Source of the DNA: Phaeobacter sp. 22II1-1F12B
GTDB lineage: Bacteria > Pseudomonadota > Alphaproteobacteria > Rhodobacterales > Rhodobacteraceae
Assembly: GCF_002210165.1 (NCBI RefSeq)
Contig: NZ_AQQP01000014.1
Coordinates: 62,001-126,000 of the forward strand
Direction of reading: 5' to 3'
DNA: 64,000 nucleotides
Below, in pieces: positions 1-9,023 of the stretch. The notes beneath the pieces were generated by a model. That model had not been told where the DNA came from. It did not search any database and was given only the letters and a program-made list of their open reading frames with translations. Made by a program: the position numbers and the translations under genes. Numbering within the stretch: the first letter of the stretch is position 1; each line of letters begins with the position of its first letter.

Positions 1-1
1 T

Positions 2-568
2 CGCATGAACCCCGTGGTGAATGTCTCGGCGCTTGAGGATTCCGGCGAGTATCTTGAACATCTGCTCATCGGGGGTGAACTGGACGTGGCGGTCATGGTG
101 ATCTCGAACCTGCGTGACCGGATGGCGCTGCAATCCGAAATCCTCGATGTATCGTCTTTCCGGCTCTGGCTGCCGCTTGGCCATCGTCTTGCCGGGCGCG
201 AGAGCATCGGCCTCGACGATGTGGCGCGCGAGCCGCTGATCATGCTGAATGTCGATGAAATGGAAGAAGAAGCGGTGAAGCTTTTGTCGGCATTCGGGCA
301 GCGTCCGCAAATCGCATTTCGCACGCGCAGTGTCGAGGCGGTGCGGAGCCTTGTTGCAACGGGGTCAGGCGTCGCGCTTTTGCCTGATCTGGTTTACAGG
401 CCGTGGTCGCTGGATGGTGACCGGATCGAAAGCCGCGATGTGTCGGGCGCCCTGCCGATCGTGCAAGTCGGTGTGGTCTGGCGGCGAGGCTTGCCCTTGT
501 CGCAGGCTGTGCGGGATTTCATCTCGCTTGCACGGATGGGGCAATCGGGCCGACACCTGCGACTTTGA
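2..568 (+). CDS. LysR-family transcriptional regulator, C-terminal part (5' end outside window)
   Basis: About 188 residues of the effector-binding half of a LysR-type regulator. The reading frame is open to the left edge, so the N-terminal helix-turn-helix lies outside the window and the ATG at base 5 is probably an internal methionine. The visible part has the periplasmic-binding-protein-like fold pattern: a stretch reading LWLPLGHRLAG, then VEAVRSLVATGSGVALLPDLVYRP, typical of LysR co-inducer domains. It is co-oriented with and 233 bp upstream of a polyamine-type ABC operon, so it may regulate that operon; this is inference from position only. Confidence 0.8.
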   Translation, partial: RMNPVVNVSALEDSGEYLEHLLIGGELDVAVMVISNLRDRMALQSEILDVSSFRLWLPLGHRLAGRESIGLDDVAREPLIMLNVDEMEEEAVKLLSAFGQRPQIAFRTRSVEAVRSLVATGSGVALLPDLVYRPWSLDGDRIESRDVSGALPIVQVGVVWRRGLPLSQAVRDFISLARMGQSGRHLRL

Positions 569-742
569 CCTGCGCGAGCTATCGGATTTTCCGAATGCTA
601 TTATCTGATTTATGAATTTGCGAACGCAGAAACCGCTTCATATGGTCGGAATGCGGCTGATCTTCCCGGGTGGGATGTCGGACTGCGAGCCGGTGAACGG
701 GCCGGGCTTTACTAATCAAAATCTTGGGCATCCGGCGGCGCC

Positions 743-766
743 GGACCGGTTGATGATCGCCGGTCC
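743..766. promoter_or_regulatory. Inverted repeat upstream of the polyamine transporter operon
   Basis: GGACCGG at 743-749 and CCGGTCC at 760-766 are perfect 7-bp arms around a 10-base spacer, 36 bp before the binding-protein start. A second GC-rich palindrome (731-745) directly precedes it. They could be an operator, a leader hairpin or the terminator of the LysR gene; there is no T tract, so a terminator is less likely. Confidence 0.35.
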
Positions 767-801
767 ATGAGGTCGCGCGGCCCGCCCGCAGGGAGATCGC
801 A

Positions 802-1959
802 ATGAAGCAGACATTCATCACCGCCGTGGTGAGTTCCATTACCGCCGCCTCGGTTGCGACCGGTTCGCTGGCGCAGATGACGGAAATCGGAGAAGGCGAG
901 GGGGAACTCTCTATCGTCGCGTGGGCCGGGTACATCGAACGGGGCGAAACCGATCCCGCTTTTGACTGGGTCACGAAATTCGAGGAAGAAACCGGCTGTA
1001 TGGTTTCGGTCAAGACGGCCAATACCTCGGACGAAATGGTCGCCCTAATGAACGAAGGAGGTTTTGATCTCGTGACCGCATCCGGCGACGCGTCGCTGCG
1101 GATGATCGCGGGTAAACGGGTCCAGCCGATCAACATCGACCTGATCCCGTCATGGGAAACGGTGGATGATCGCCTGAAGGAAGCGCCTTGGCACACGGTC
1201 GAAGGGGTGCATTACGGCACGCCCTATATGTGGGGCCCGAACGTGCTGATGTACAACACCGAAGCCTTCGCCGAAGCGCCGACATCTTGGAACGTCGTGT
1301 TCGAGGAGACCACGCTTTCGGACGGTCAGTCAAATGCGGGGCGTGTTCAGGCCTATGACGGCCCGATCCACATCGCTGACGCGGCCAACTACCTGATGTA
1401 CCACCAGCCTGACCTCGGCATCAAAGATCCCTACGAATTGACGCAGGACCAGTATAATGCCGCACTAGACCTGCTGCGCCAACAGCGCGAACTGGTCAGC
1501 CGCTACTGGCACGACGCCTTCATCCAGATCGATGACTTCAAGAACGAAGGCATGGTCGCATCCGGGTCATGGCCGTTTCAGGTCAACCTGCTTCAGGCGG
1601 ACGACGTGAAAGTCGCCTCGGTGATCCCGGAAGAAGGCGCAACTGGCTGGGCCGACACCACCATGCTGCATGCCGATGCCGAGCATCCCAACTGTGCCTA
1701 CAAGTGGATGGAGCATCAGCTCAGCTCGAACCTGCAATCCGACCTTTCCGTCTGGTTCGGCGCTGTTCCGTCGGTGCCGGCCGCCTGTACGGACGGGCGC
1801 GGTATGCAGACGCAAGAGGGCTGCGATGCCAACGGTCTTGCCCAGTTTGACCAGATCAAATTCTGGAAAACGCCCGTTGCACAATGCGAAAGCCAGGAAG
1901 AATGCGTGCCCTATTACCGCTGGGTATCGGATTACATCGGCGTGATCGGCGGCCGCTGA
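802..1959 (+). CDS. ABC transporter periplasmic binding protein, spermidine/putrescine (PotD/PotF) type
   Basis: A 385-residue extracellular solute-binding protein. The N-terminus has a short hydrophobic signal segment ending near SLAQM (residues 22-26), so the product is periplasmic. The mature part begins with a strand reading LSIVAWAGYIERG and has the PotD-like pattern FDLVTASGD and TPYMWGPNVLMYNTEAF. First gene of a transporter operon of the classic order binding protein, ATPase, permease, permease. A Shine-Dalgarno-like AGGGAGA precedes the ATG. An aldehyde dehydrogenase of the aminobutyraldehyde type closes the operon, which supports a polyamine or related amine as substrate; the exact ligand cannot be read from sequence. 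Confidence 0.85.
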   Translation: MKQTFITAVVSSITAASVATGSLAQMTEIGEGEGELSIVAWAGYIERGETDPAFDWVTKFEEETGCMVSVKTANTSDEMVALMNEGGFDLVTASGDASLRMIAGKRVQPINIDLIPSWETVDDRLKEAPWHTVEGVHYGTPYMWGPNVLMYNTEAFAEAPTSWNVVFEETTLSDGQSNAGRVQAYDGPIHIADAANYLMYHQPDLGIKDPYELTQDQYNAALDLLRQQRELVSRYWHDAFIQIDDFKNEGMVASGSWPFQVNLLQADDVKVASVIPEEGATGWADTTMLHADAEHPNCAYKWMEHQLSSNLQSDLSVWFGAVPSVPAACTDGRGMQTQEGCDANGLAQFDQIKFWKTPVAQCESQEECVPYYRWVSDYIGVIGGR

Positions 1960-1973
1960 TCCCCTGAAACCCA

Positions 1974-2005
1974 GCCCGTGTCGCCGTTCCACTGGCGGCA
2001 CGGGC
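1974..2005 (+). other. Intercistronic stem-loop after the binding-protein gene
   Basis: GCCCGTG (1974-1980) pairs with CACGGGC (1999-2005) and inner CGCC (1982-1985) with GGCG (1994-1997), joined by a T-G wobble, giving a 12-bp stem between the binding-protein stop and the ATPase start. No T tract follows, so it looks like an RNA-stabilising or partial-attenuation element, not a full terminator. Confidence 0.6.
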
Positions 2006-2023
2006 CAAGACCGGAAGTTCCCC

Positions 2024-3010
2024 ATGTCAGCCGTAGTTTTCGACCACGTCTCGCGCCATTTCGGCGCGGTTCGGGCAGTGGATGGCGTCAGCCTTGCCAT
2101 CGAAGAAGGTGAGTTTTTTGCGATGCTGGGCCCTTCGGGGTCGGGCAAGACCACCTGTCTGCGCCTGATCGCCGGGTTCGAGCGGCCGACCAGCGGCGAC
2201 ATCCGTATCTTTGGCGAACAGGTCGCCGACCTGCCGCCCTACAAGCGGCACGTGAATACGGTCTTTCAGGACTATGCACTTTTCCCGCATCTCAATGTAC
2301 GGGACAATGTTGCCTATGGCCTGATGATCGCCGGGCAAGGCAAAAAGCAACGCCACCAAGCCGCCGATGAAGCGCTCGAGATGGTGCGGCTTGGCGGATA
2401 CGGCGCGCGCAAACCGTCAGAGCTTTCCGGCGGTCAGCGTCAGCGCGTTGCACTAGCCCGGGCCTTGGTGAACAAACCGCGCGTCCTGTTGCTTGATGAA
2501 CCGCTCGGTGCGCTTGACCTGAAGCTGCGCGAGCAGATGCAGGAAGAGTTGAAGGGTCTTCAACGACAACTTGGCATCACCTTCGTTTTCGTCACCCACG
2601 ATCAGGGCGAGGCGCTCTCGATGGCGGACCGGGTGGCAGTCTTCAATGATGGCAAGATCATTCAGGTTGGGGCGCCCGAAGATATTTATTTCCGTCCCGA
2701 CGTGCCTTTCGTCGCGGATTTTGTCGGTTCTTCCAACGTGTTGCCCGCAGATCTTGTGGCGCGGCTGACCGGTCAGTCCCGCCCTGCCGCGATCCGTCCG
2801 GAACGTCTGAAACTGGCAGAGAACGGGCCGTTGAGCGCTGAGGTCACCGGGCTCAGCTTTCTGGGGCTGACCACGCGCGTCAGTTTTGAGGCTGAAGGCA
2901 CGCGGTTGACTGCGTTATTGCCGCAGGATGCGTCGCGACCCGCCAAGGGCGACACGGTTGCCCTGACATGGGCCGAAGGCGACCTGCACCTGATGCAGGC
3001 CGGAGCGTGA
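2024..3010 (+). CDS. potA: ABC transporter ATP-binding protein, polyamine type (PotA-like)
   Basis: A 328-residue ATPase that energises uptake at the inner face of the membrane. Walker A GPSGSGKTT lies near residue 37, the signature [14 protein letters not shown] near 140, Walker B VLLLDEPLGALD follows, then the switch histidine in FVTHDQGEALSMADRVAV. The C-terminal ~90 residues match a TOBE-type regulatory domain, as expected for the PotA/FbpC group. It sits between the binding protein and the two permeases. The next permease begins 2 bp after this stop, so translation is probably coupled. Confidence 0.9.
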   Translation: MSAVVFDHVSRHFGAVRAVDGVSLAIEEGEFFAMLGPSGSGKTTCLRLIAGFERPTSGDIRIFGEQVADLPPYKRHVNTVFQDYALFPHLNVRDNVAYGLMIAGQGKKQRHQAADEALEMVRLGGYGARKPSELSGGQRQRVALARALVNKPRVLLLDEPLGALDLKLREQMQEELKGLQRQLGITFVFVTHDQGEALSMADRVAVFNDGKIIQVGAPEDIYFRPDVPFVADFVGSSNVLPADLVARLTGQSRPAAIRPERLKLAENGPLSAEVTGLSFLGLTTRVSFEAEGTRLTALLPQDASRPAKGDTVALTWAEGDLHLMQAGA

Positions 3011-3012
3011 GC

Positions 3013-3963
3013 ATGGCGCAAACTGACGCCAGCTTGGTGCATTCCCGGAGCGAGGGGCTGGGAGCGCGTCTGTCTGACACGCTTTGGCGGCGCCCGTCCC
3101 TGCTGCTGTTCCTGCTGCTTTTGCCGCCGGTACTGTGGCTGGGCATCATCTACCTCGGGTCGCTATTTGCCCTTCTTTTGCAGAGCTTTTTCTCGATTGA
3201 TCACTTCACAGGGCTGATCAATTACGAGTTCACGCTGCGCACCTATGCCGAGCTTTTCACCCCGGCGAATTTCGACATCATCCTGCGAACCGTCCTGATG
3301 GCGGCATGCACCACTGTCGCTTCGGCGATAATAGCCTTTCCAATTGCATTCTATGCCGCGCGCTATGCAAAGGGACGCTGGCGGGCGGTTTTCTACCTCG
3401 GGATCATGATGCCGCTCTGGTCGAGCTATCTCGTTAAAATTTATGCGTGGAAGCTCATCCTTGCCAAGGAAGGTATCCTGACATGGGCACTGGAAGGCCT
3501 GCACCTGAACTGGCTGCTGGATGCTTACCTGTCGCTCCCGGTTGTCGGTGGCAATTCACTGTCAGTCAGCGTGACGGGCACCTTCATCGTCTTTGTCTAT
3601 GTCTGGATGCCCTTCATGATCCTGCCGATTCAGGCGGCGCTTGAGCGGGTGCCGACATCGATGCTCGAAGCGTCGGGCGATCTTGGCGCGCGTCCCGGTC
3701 AGACCTTTCGTCATGTCCTTTTTCCATTGGCGCTGCCGGGCGTTGTCGCCGGATCGATTTTCACCTTTTCGCTGACGCTTGGCGATTACATCATCCCGCA
3801 AATCATCGGGACGTCGCGTCTTTTCATCGGTCAGGCTGTTTACCAGCATCAGGGCATCGCCGGGAATATACCTCTCGCCGCTGCATTCGCCGTGGTGCCT
3901 ATCGTGATCATGGGGTTCTACCTCTGGGGCGCGAAACGCATGGGGGCTTTCGATGCACTCTGA
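3013..3963 (+). CDS. potB: ABC transporter permease, polyamine type (PotB-like)
   Basis: A 316-residue inner-membrane permease. I chose the ATG at 3013, two bases after the ATPase stop; the frame is open further upstream but that stretch overlaps the ATPase gene. Hydrophobic helices start at about residue 35 ([20 protein letters not shown]). The binding-protein-dependent permease EAA-like loop is visible as [27 protein letters not shown]. The gene overlaps the next permease by 11 bp. Confidence 0.88.
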   Translation: MAQTDASLVHSRSEGLGARLSDTLWRRPSLLLFLLLLPPVLWLGIIYLGSLFALLLQSFFSIDHFTGLINYEFTLRTYAELFTPANFDIILRTVLMAACTTVASAIIAFPIAFYAARYAKGRWRAVFYLGIMMPLWSSYLVKIYAWKLILAKEGILTWALEGLHLNWLLDAYLSLPVVGGNSLSVSVTGTFIVFVYVWMPFMILPIQAALERVPTSMLEASGDLGARPGQTFRHVLFPLALPGVVAGSIFTFSLTLGDYIIPQIIGTSRLFIGQAVYQHQGIAGNIPLAAAFAVVPIVIMGFYLWGAKRMGAFDAL

Positions 3964-4759
3964 CCGCGCGCCCTTGTCTCTCAAGATCGCGGCGGCCGCC
4001 GGATTGCTGTTCCTGCATCTGCCGATCCTGCTGATCTTTGCCTATGCGTTCACGACCGAGGAGAAGAGCTTTGCATGGCCGCCGCCGGGGCTGACGCTCA
4101 AGTGGTTCGCGGTCACATGGTACCGGCCTGATGTATGGGAAGCGCTGAGCCTATCGGTAAAGGTCGCGTCGATCTCGACAGTGATCGCGATGTTCCTTGG
4201 CACGCTCTGCGCCGCCGCTGTCAGCCGAACCCGGTTCTTCGGGCGAGAAACCATATCCCTGCTGGTGATCCTGCCAATTGCCCTGCCGGGTGTCGTTACC
4301 GGTATTGCGTTGCGCTCGGCATTCTCTATCGCGGATATTCCGTTCAGCACCTGGACTATCATTCTGGGGCACGCGACCTTCTGTGTCGTCATCGTCTACA
4401 ACAATGCCGTGGCGCGGTTTCGCCGGACCAGCGGCAGCCTTATCGAGGCGTCGATGGATCTTGGCGCGAACATGTTCCAGACGCTGCGCCACGTGATCCT
4501 GCCCAATATCGCGACCGCGCTGGTCGTGGGCGGCATGCTCGCCTTTGCGCTGAGCTTTGACGAAGTCATTGTCACCACATTTACCGCCGGACAGCAGCAG
4601 ACACTGCCCATCTGGATGCTCGAAGAACTGGTGCGTCCGCGCGAACGGCCCGTGACGAATGTGGTGGCCATGGTTGTCGTGCTTGTCACCATGCTGCCCA
4701 TTCTGGGCGCCTATTATCTGACCCGCGGGACCGATCAGGTCGCGGGACAAGGAAAGTAA
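3953..4759 (+). CDS. potC: ABC transporter permease, polyamine type (PotC-like)
   Basis: A 268-residue second permease subunit, six predicted membrane helices. The EAA loop reads [24 protein letters not shown], typical for PotC/PotI. The start lies inside the previous permease gene, an arrangement that usually means translational coupling. It forms the heterodimeric channel with the preceding permease. The following aldehyde dehydrogenase starts 12 bp after its stop, behind a clear GGAGG. Confidence 0.88.
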   Translation: MHSDRAPLSLKIAAAAGLLFLHLPILLIFAYAFTTEEKSFAWPPPGLTLKWFAVTWYRPDVWEALSLSVKVASISTVIAMFLGTLCAAAVSRTRFFGRETISLLVILPIALPGVVTGIALRSAFSIADIPFSTWTIILGHATFCVVIVYNNAVARFRRTSGSLIEASMDLGANMFQTLRHVILPNIATALVVGGMLAFALSFDEVIVTTFTAGQQQTLPIWMLEELVRPRERPVTNVVAMVVVLVTMLPILGAYYLTRGTDQVAGQGK

Positions 4760-4771
4760 CGGAGGAAACCC

Positions 4772-6196
4772 ATGCAGACCAAGATGCTGATTGGCGGTGC
4801 TCAGGAAGCGGGCACCGAAACCGAGGAACAAGTCCTGAACCCCCGGACCGGTGAAGTCATCGTGAAGATGGCAGAAGCGGATATGGATCAGGTGAACCGG
4901 GCCGTGGCCGCCGCCCGCGCCGCCTTCCCCGGTTGGGCGCGTACGACGCCGGGGCACCGTTCGGGGCTGTTACTTGCCCTTGCCGACGCGGTCGAAGCCC
5001 GGGTCGAGGAGTTTGCGCAACTCGAGGCGTTGAATTGCGGTAAGCCGATCAATGAAGTCCGGAACGAAGAAGTCCCGGCCGTGGCCGACTGCTTCCGCTT
5101 CTTTGCAGGGGCCGTGCGCAATATGCACGGACCCGTCGCGGGCGAATACATGGAAGGCCACACCTCGATGATCCGTCGCGATCCGATTGGTGTCGTCGCT
5201 TCCATCGCGCCGTGGAACTACCCGATGATGATGATGGCGTGGAAGCTTGCTCCGGCACTGGCGGGTGGCAACACGGTGGTCATGAAACCCTCTGAACAGA
5301 CACCTCTGACAGCATTGCTGATGGCCGAGATTATCGCGGGCATTTTCCCGCAGGGCGTCGTTAACGTGATCGTCGGTCAGGGCGGCAGCGTCGGCAACGC
5401 ACTGATCAATCACCCCGACGTGGATATGGTTTCGATCACCGGCGATGTTGCGACAGGCAAGAAGGTGCTTCAGGCCGCGTCGAAATCGGTCAAGCGCACG
5501 CATCTTGAACTGGGCGGCAAGGCACCGGTCCTGGTGATGGACGATGCCGACCTGACGCGCACGGTCGAAGGTCTGCGCGCCTTCGGCTATTACAACGCGG
5601 GGCAGGACTGTACTGCGGCCTGCCGGATCTACGCCGGCCCCAAGATCTACGACAATCTCGTCGCCGATCTGACAAGCGCGGCGTCCTCTATCGTGTTCGA
5701 CAATGCTGACGATACCCAGAATGAAATCCCGCCGCTGATCTCGCAGCGCCAACGAGACAGGGTGGCCAGTTTCGTGCAGCGCGCCTCGGAACTGAAGCAT
5801 ATCGAGATCACCACAGGCGGAGATGTGGCTGAGGGCTCGGGCTTTTACTACCGTCCCACGGTGGTCGCGGGTGCATTGCAGGAAGACGAAATCGTTCAGC
5901 GCGAGGTGTTCGGCCCGGTGGTTTCGGTCACGCGTTTCGATGATGCCGACAAGGCGGTCGCATGGGCGAATGACAGCCAATACGGTCTCGCGTCCTCTGT
6001 CTGGACCAGCGACATCGGTCGCGCGCTCGATATCTCTGCGCGTCTTCAATACGGCTGTACCTGGGTGAACACGCATTTTATGCTGGTCAACGAAATGCCG
6101 CATGGCGGTCTCAAGCAGTCAGGATACGGCAAGGACATGTCGATGTATGCGCTGGAAGATTACACCGTCGCGCGACATGTCATGATCGCGCACTAA
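4772..6196 (+). CDS. NAD-dependent aldehyde dehydrogenase, gamma-aminobutyraldehyde/betaine aldehyde type
   Basis: A 474-residue cytoplasmic aldehyde dehydrogenase. Family landmarks: substrate-anchor Asn in IAPWNYP (about residue 148), the catalytic Glu in [11 protein letters not shown], and the nucleophile Cys in [12 protein letters not shown]. Length and sequence style fit gamma-aminobutyraldehyde dehydrogenase (PatD), which oxidises 4-aminobutanal from putrescine to GABA. Its place as the last gene of a polyamine transporter operon supports that role, but betaine aldehyde or another aminoaldehyde cannot be excluded. No transaminase or oxidase for the first step is in the window. Confidence 0.85.
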   Translation: MQTKMLIGGAQEAGTETEEQVLNPRTGEVIVKMAEADMDQVNRAVAAARAAFPGWARTTPGHRSGLLLALADAVEARVEEFAQLEALNCGKPINEVRNEEVPAVADCFRFFAGAVRNMHGPVAGEYMEGHTSMIRRDPIGVVASIAPWNYPMMMMAWKLAPALAGGNTVVMKPSEQTPLTALLMAEIIAGIFPQGVVNVIVGQGGSVGNALINHPDVDMVSITGDVATGKKVLQAASKSVKRTHLELGGKAPVLVMDDADLTRTVEGLRAFGYYNAGQDCTAACRIYAGPKIYDNLVADLTSAASSIVFDNADDTQNEIPPLISQRQRDRVASFVQRASELKHIEITTGGDVAEGSGFYYRPTVVAGALQEDEIVQREVFGPVVSVTRFDDADKAVAWANDSQYGLASSVWTSDIGRALDISARLQYGCTWVNTHFMLVNEMPHGGLKQSGYGKDMSMYALEDYTVARHVMIAH

Positions 6197-6257
6197 CACT
6201 CTATTGAAGCGGTGCCTGCCTCGTTAATAAGTGTTTAATTCTAGGTGAAAATTTGAG

Positions 6258-6295
6258 ATGCACGGCTGTTATCAACAGCCGTGCATGTTCTTTTG
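6258..6295 (+). terminator. Rho-independent terminator after the polyamine operon
   Basis: A perfect 13-bp inverted repeat: ATGCACGGCTGTT (6258-6270), 3-base loop, AACAGCCGTGCAT (6274-6286), followed by GTTCTTTT. It ends the aldehyde dehydrogenase transcript. It lies inside an upstream reading-frame extension of the LacI gene, which argues against that extension being coding. Confidence 0.75.
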
Positions 6296-6364
6296 AGCTG
6301 AAGCCGATTGGCCCCGGGATCGGTACGTTTGACCAAAAGCGGACCGTCGCGAAGGCTGGCAAAT

Positions 6365-6378
6365 TTTGCGCGTGTAAA
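6365..6378. promoter_or_regulatory. Candidate LacI-family operator (autoregulatory site)
   Basis: TTTGCGCGTGTAAA matches the core TTTACGCGCGTAAA of the perfect palindrome at 7529-7542 in 12 of 14 positions and lies about 88 bp upstream of the LacI gene start. Two related sites flanking the regulator gene suggest that the regulator binds both and controls itself as well as the polyol operon. Confidence 0.55.
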
Positions 6379-6465
6379 CTACCCTTGGAAATATTTGTAA
6401 GGTTTTGCCATTATCGGCAAATACCGGTTTCGCGACCGGGCCGGAATTTTCAAGCGGACAGATAC

Positions 6466-7497
6466 ATGAGCCAACCCAAGATCAGGAATATGGAAGACTT
6501 TGCGTCGGTCAGCGGCATCTCGCGGCCCACATTGTCCAAGTATTTCAACGATCCAGCTAGTGTACGTAGTTCTACCCGCGCGCGCATCGAAACGGCGCTG
6601 GAGCGGTTCGACTTTCATCCCAACATCTATGCGATGAATCAAAACCGGCGGTTGACCAAGAACATCGGGATCGTGGTGCCCAACCTCTCTGACCCGTTCT
6701 TCGCCGAAATGGCCCGCAACATCGAGAACTGGGTGATCAAAGCCGGTTTCCGACCGGTCCTCCTGGGCTCGCATGGTGATCCGGAGCAGGAGATTGAGAA
6801 TCTCGACAACCTGCGGCTCATAAAGCCCGCCGGTGTCTTGATGGCCCCGCTTGGCAGGATGTCTTTGGCCTCCCGTATCGCCAGTTTCTGCGAGGATGTG
6901 CCGACCGTTCTGTTCGATTCAAACATCGACGATATCGGCGAGGCTTTTGTCGGATCGAATAACGTGCAGAGCGTTTGCCTGATTGTCGACTACCTTTGCA
7001 GGACGGGCCAGCCCCCTGCATTTTTTGAGATGAAGACGCCTGCCAACCCGAATGCGTTCAAGCGGCGCAATACTTATGTCCGGGCGATGGAGGAGCTGGG
7101 CCACGAACCCCGGCTGATCCAGGTAGACGGCGAAGGCTGGAACCTTGAAGAGATTGGATTTCGCGAAGGCACAAAGGTCCTGTCCGAAGGTCAGCTGCCT
7201 ACCGATACCATTCTCTGCAGTAACGATCGCCTTGCGATTGGTGTCCTTTCAGCGGCTTACCAGCTAGGTTTCAAGGTCGGGATCGAAGGGGACTGTGATC
7301 TCAGGGTGGCCGGGCATGATGACCATCCGTTCTCGCGCTATACCTGTCCGACGCTGACCACCGTGTCGCAGGATTACGAGGTTATCGCCGAAAAAAGCGC
7401 AAAGACGCTGTTCGAGCTCATCGAATCGGAAAAGCGTGCAGAGAAGCGGACTGTCACGATGCTTGATGGGAAACTCGTCATGCGCGGGTCGGCCTAA
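6466..7497 (+). CDS. LacI-family transcriptional regulator of the polyol operon
   Basis: A 343-residue LacI/GalR repressor. The start at 6466 gives MSQPKIRNMEDFASVSGIS, placing the helix-turn-helix (DFASVSGISRPTLSKYFND) and hinge helix at the normal distance from the N-terminus; an in-frame extension to 6253 would add 71 residues and run through a terminator and an operator-like site. The sugar-binding core begins at NIGIVVPNLSDPFFAEM and includes the late motif LTTVSQDYEVIAEKSAKTL. It is immediately upstream of the smo-type operon and flanked by two related palindromes. The inducer is presumably a hexitol or its ketose product (inference). Confidence 0.88.
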   Translation: MSQPKIRNMEDFASVSGISRPTLSKYFNDPASVRSSTRARIETALERFDFHPNIYAMNQNRRLTKNIGIVVPNLSDPFFAEMARNIENWVIKAGFRPVLLGSHGDPEQEIENLDNLRLIKPAGVLMAPLGRMSLASRIASFCEDVPTVLFDSNIDDIGEAFVGSNNVQSVCLIVDYLCRTGQPPAFFEMKTPANPNAFKRRNTYVRAMEELGHEPRLIQVDGEGWNLEEIGFREGTKVLSEGQLPTDTILCSNDRLAIGVLSAAYQLGFKVGIEGDCDLRVAGHDDHPFSRYTCPTLTTVSQDYEVIAEKSAKTLFELIESEKRAEKRTVTMLDGKLVMRGSA

Positions 7498-7525
7498 GCA
7501 TATGTAATCGTGGGTTTCCGCAAAT

Positions 7526-7545
7526 AAATTTACGCGCGTAAATTT
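7526..7545. promoter_or_regulatory. LacI-family operator in front of the polyol operon
   Basis: A perfect 20-bp palindrome with the CG-centred core TTTACGCGCGTAAA, typical of LacI/GalR operators. It lies between the LacI regulator stop and the binding-protein gene. A possible -35 element TTGACG (7550-7555) starts 4 bp after it, so a bound repressor would block RNA polymerase; the -10 element is not clear. Confidence 0.8.
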
Positions 7546-7614
7546 AAAATTGACGCGACGATATGTTTTCCATTAGCGTATCTGGACAACATCCAAACCA
7601 GAGGGAGGAGCCGG

Positions 7615-8916
7615 ATGTCCTTGAAAAACGCATTCCGTGCGGCAACGGCGCTGTCGGTCCTGGCCACCAGCGCGGCATATGCCGAGACCATCACCATCGC
7701 GACAGTCAACAACGGTGACATGATCCGCATGCAGGGTCTGACCGATGACTTCACCGAAAAGACAGGTCACGAGGTCGAGTGGGTGACGCTGGAAGAAAAC
7801 GTGCTGAGACAGCGCGTCACCACGGATATTTCCGCCAGAGGCGGTCAGTTCGACATCATGACCATCGGCATGTACGAAGCGCCGATCTGGGCGAAGAACA
7901 ACTGGCTCGTGCCGCTTGACGATCTTCCCGCTGAATATGACGTGGACGATCTGTTGCCAGCCATGCGCGGCGGCCTGTCGCTCGACGGTACGCTATATGC
8001 CGCGCCGTTCTATGGCGAAAGCTCGATGATCATGTACCGCACGGACTTGATGGAAGAGGCCGGGCTGGAAATGCCTGACGCTCCGACCTGGGAATTCGTG
8101 GCCGATGCGGCACGCAAGATGACCGACAAGGACAACGAGATCTACGGAATCTGCCTGCGCGGCAAGGCGGGTTGGGGCGAGAACATGGCCTTCCTGACCG
8201 CCACAGCGAACTCCTTTGGGGCGCGCTGGTTCGACGAGAACTGGACTCCCCAGTTCGACAGCGAAGCATGGTCGAACACGCTCAACTTCTACATCGACCT
8301 GATGAACGAAGCCGGACCTCCGGGCGCATCCAACAACGGTTTCAACGAAAACCTGTCGCTGTTCCAGCAGGGCAAATGCGGCATGTGGATCGACGCCACC
8401 GTGGCTGCTTCCTTCGTGACGAACCCCGACGACTCCACCGTGGCTGACAAGGTTGGCTTTGCGCTGGCCCCGGATACAGGTCTTGGCAAGCGCAGTAACT
8501 GGCTCTGGGCGTGGGCGCTGGCAATCCCGGCAGGCACCCAGAAGGAAGATGTTGCCAAGGAGTTCATCAACTGGGCGACATCCAAGGAATATATCGAGCT
8601 GGTGGCGTCCAAAGAAGGCTGGGCCAACGTCCCTCCGGGAGCGCGGACCTCGCTTTATGAAAACGCGAATTACAAGGACATCCCTTTCGCCCAGATGACG
8701 CTCGACAGCATCCTCTCGGCGGATCCGAACAACCCTGCGGTTGATCCGGTGCCCTACGTCGGTGTCCAGTTCGCGGCCATTCCCGAATTCGCGGGTATCG
8801 CCACTCAGGTAGGACAGGAATTCTCGGCTGCATTGGCCGGTCAGCAAAGCGCAGAAGAAGCTCTTGAAAAAGCTCAGGCGCTGACCGTCGATGAGATGGA
8901 AGCCGCAGGATACTAG
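7615..8916 (+). CDS. smoE: Sorbitol/mannitol ABC transporter periplasmic binding protein
   Basis: A 433-residue family 1 extracellular solute-binding protein. Signal peptide: residues 1-23, ending at SAAYAET. The mature part starts with ITIATVNNGDMIRMQGLTDDF and has the family features DIMTIGMYEAPIWAKNNW, YAAPFYGESSMIMYRTD and WLWAWALAIPAG. Preceded by GGGAGGAG. First gene of an operon whose order (binding protein, two permeases, ATPase, sorbitol dehydrogenase, mannitol dehydrogenase) equals the smoEFGK-smoS-mtlK operon known from Rhodobacter sphaeroides, so hexitols are the likely ligands. Confidence 0.9.
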   Translation: MSLKNAFRAATALSVLATSAAYAETITIATVNNGDMIRMQGLTDDFTEKTGHEVEWVTLEENVLRQRVTTDISARGGQFDIMTIGMYEAPIWAKNNWLVPLDDLPAEYDVDDLLPAMRGGLSLDGTLYAAPFYGESSMIMYRTDLMEEAGLEMPDAPTWEFVADAARKMTDKDNEIYGICLRGKAGWGENMAFLTATANSFGARWFDENWTPQFDSEAWSNTLNFYIDLMNEAGPPGASNNGFNENLSLFQQGKCGMWIDATVAASFVTNPDDSTVADKVGFALAPDTGLGKRSNWLWAWALAIPAGTQKEDVAKEFINWATSKEYIELVASKEGWANVPPGARTSLYENANYKDIPFAQMTLDSILSADPNNPAVDPVPYVGVQFAAIPEFAGIATQVGQEFSAALAGQQSAEEALEKAQALTVDEMEAAGY

Positions 8917-8927
8917 TCCTCCTCCCT

Positions 8928-8959
8928 GGCCAGAGGGTATCGAAGTCTGCCCTCTGGCC
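8928..8959 (+). other. Intercistronic stem-loop between smoE and smoF
   Basis: GGCCAGAGGG (8928-8937) and CCCTCTGGCC (8950-8959) form a perfect 10-bp stem with a 12-base loop, followed by CCTTT. It lies 11 bp after the binding-protein stop and could partially terminate or protect the upstream mRNA. Confidence 0.7.
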
Positions 8960-9023
8960 CCTTTACCTACGCTGCCAAACGCCAAGGTGACGGCATTGTG
9001 CCGTTCAGCGATGGAGGTATGAC

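Noticed and set aside
6253-6465. Upstream in-frame extension of the LacI regulator
   Set aside because: It crosses a 13-bp terminator stem and an operator-like site and would displace the helix-turn-helix by 71 residues.
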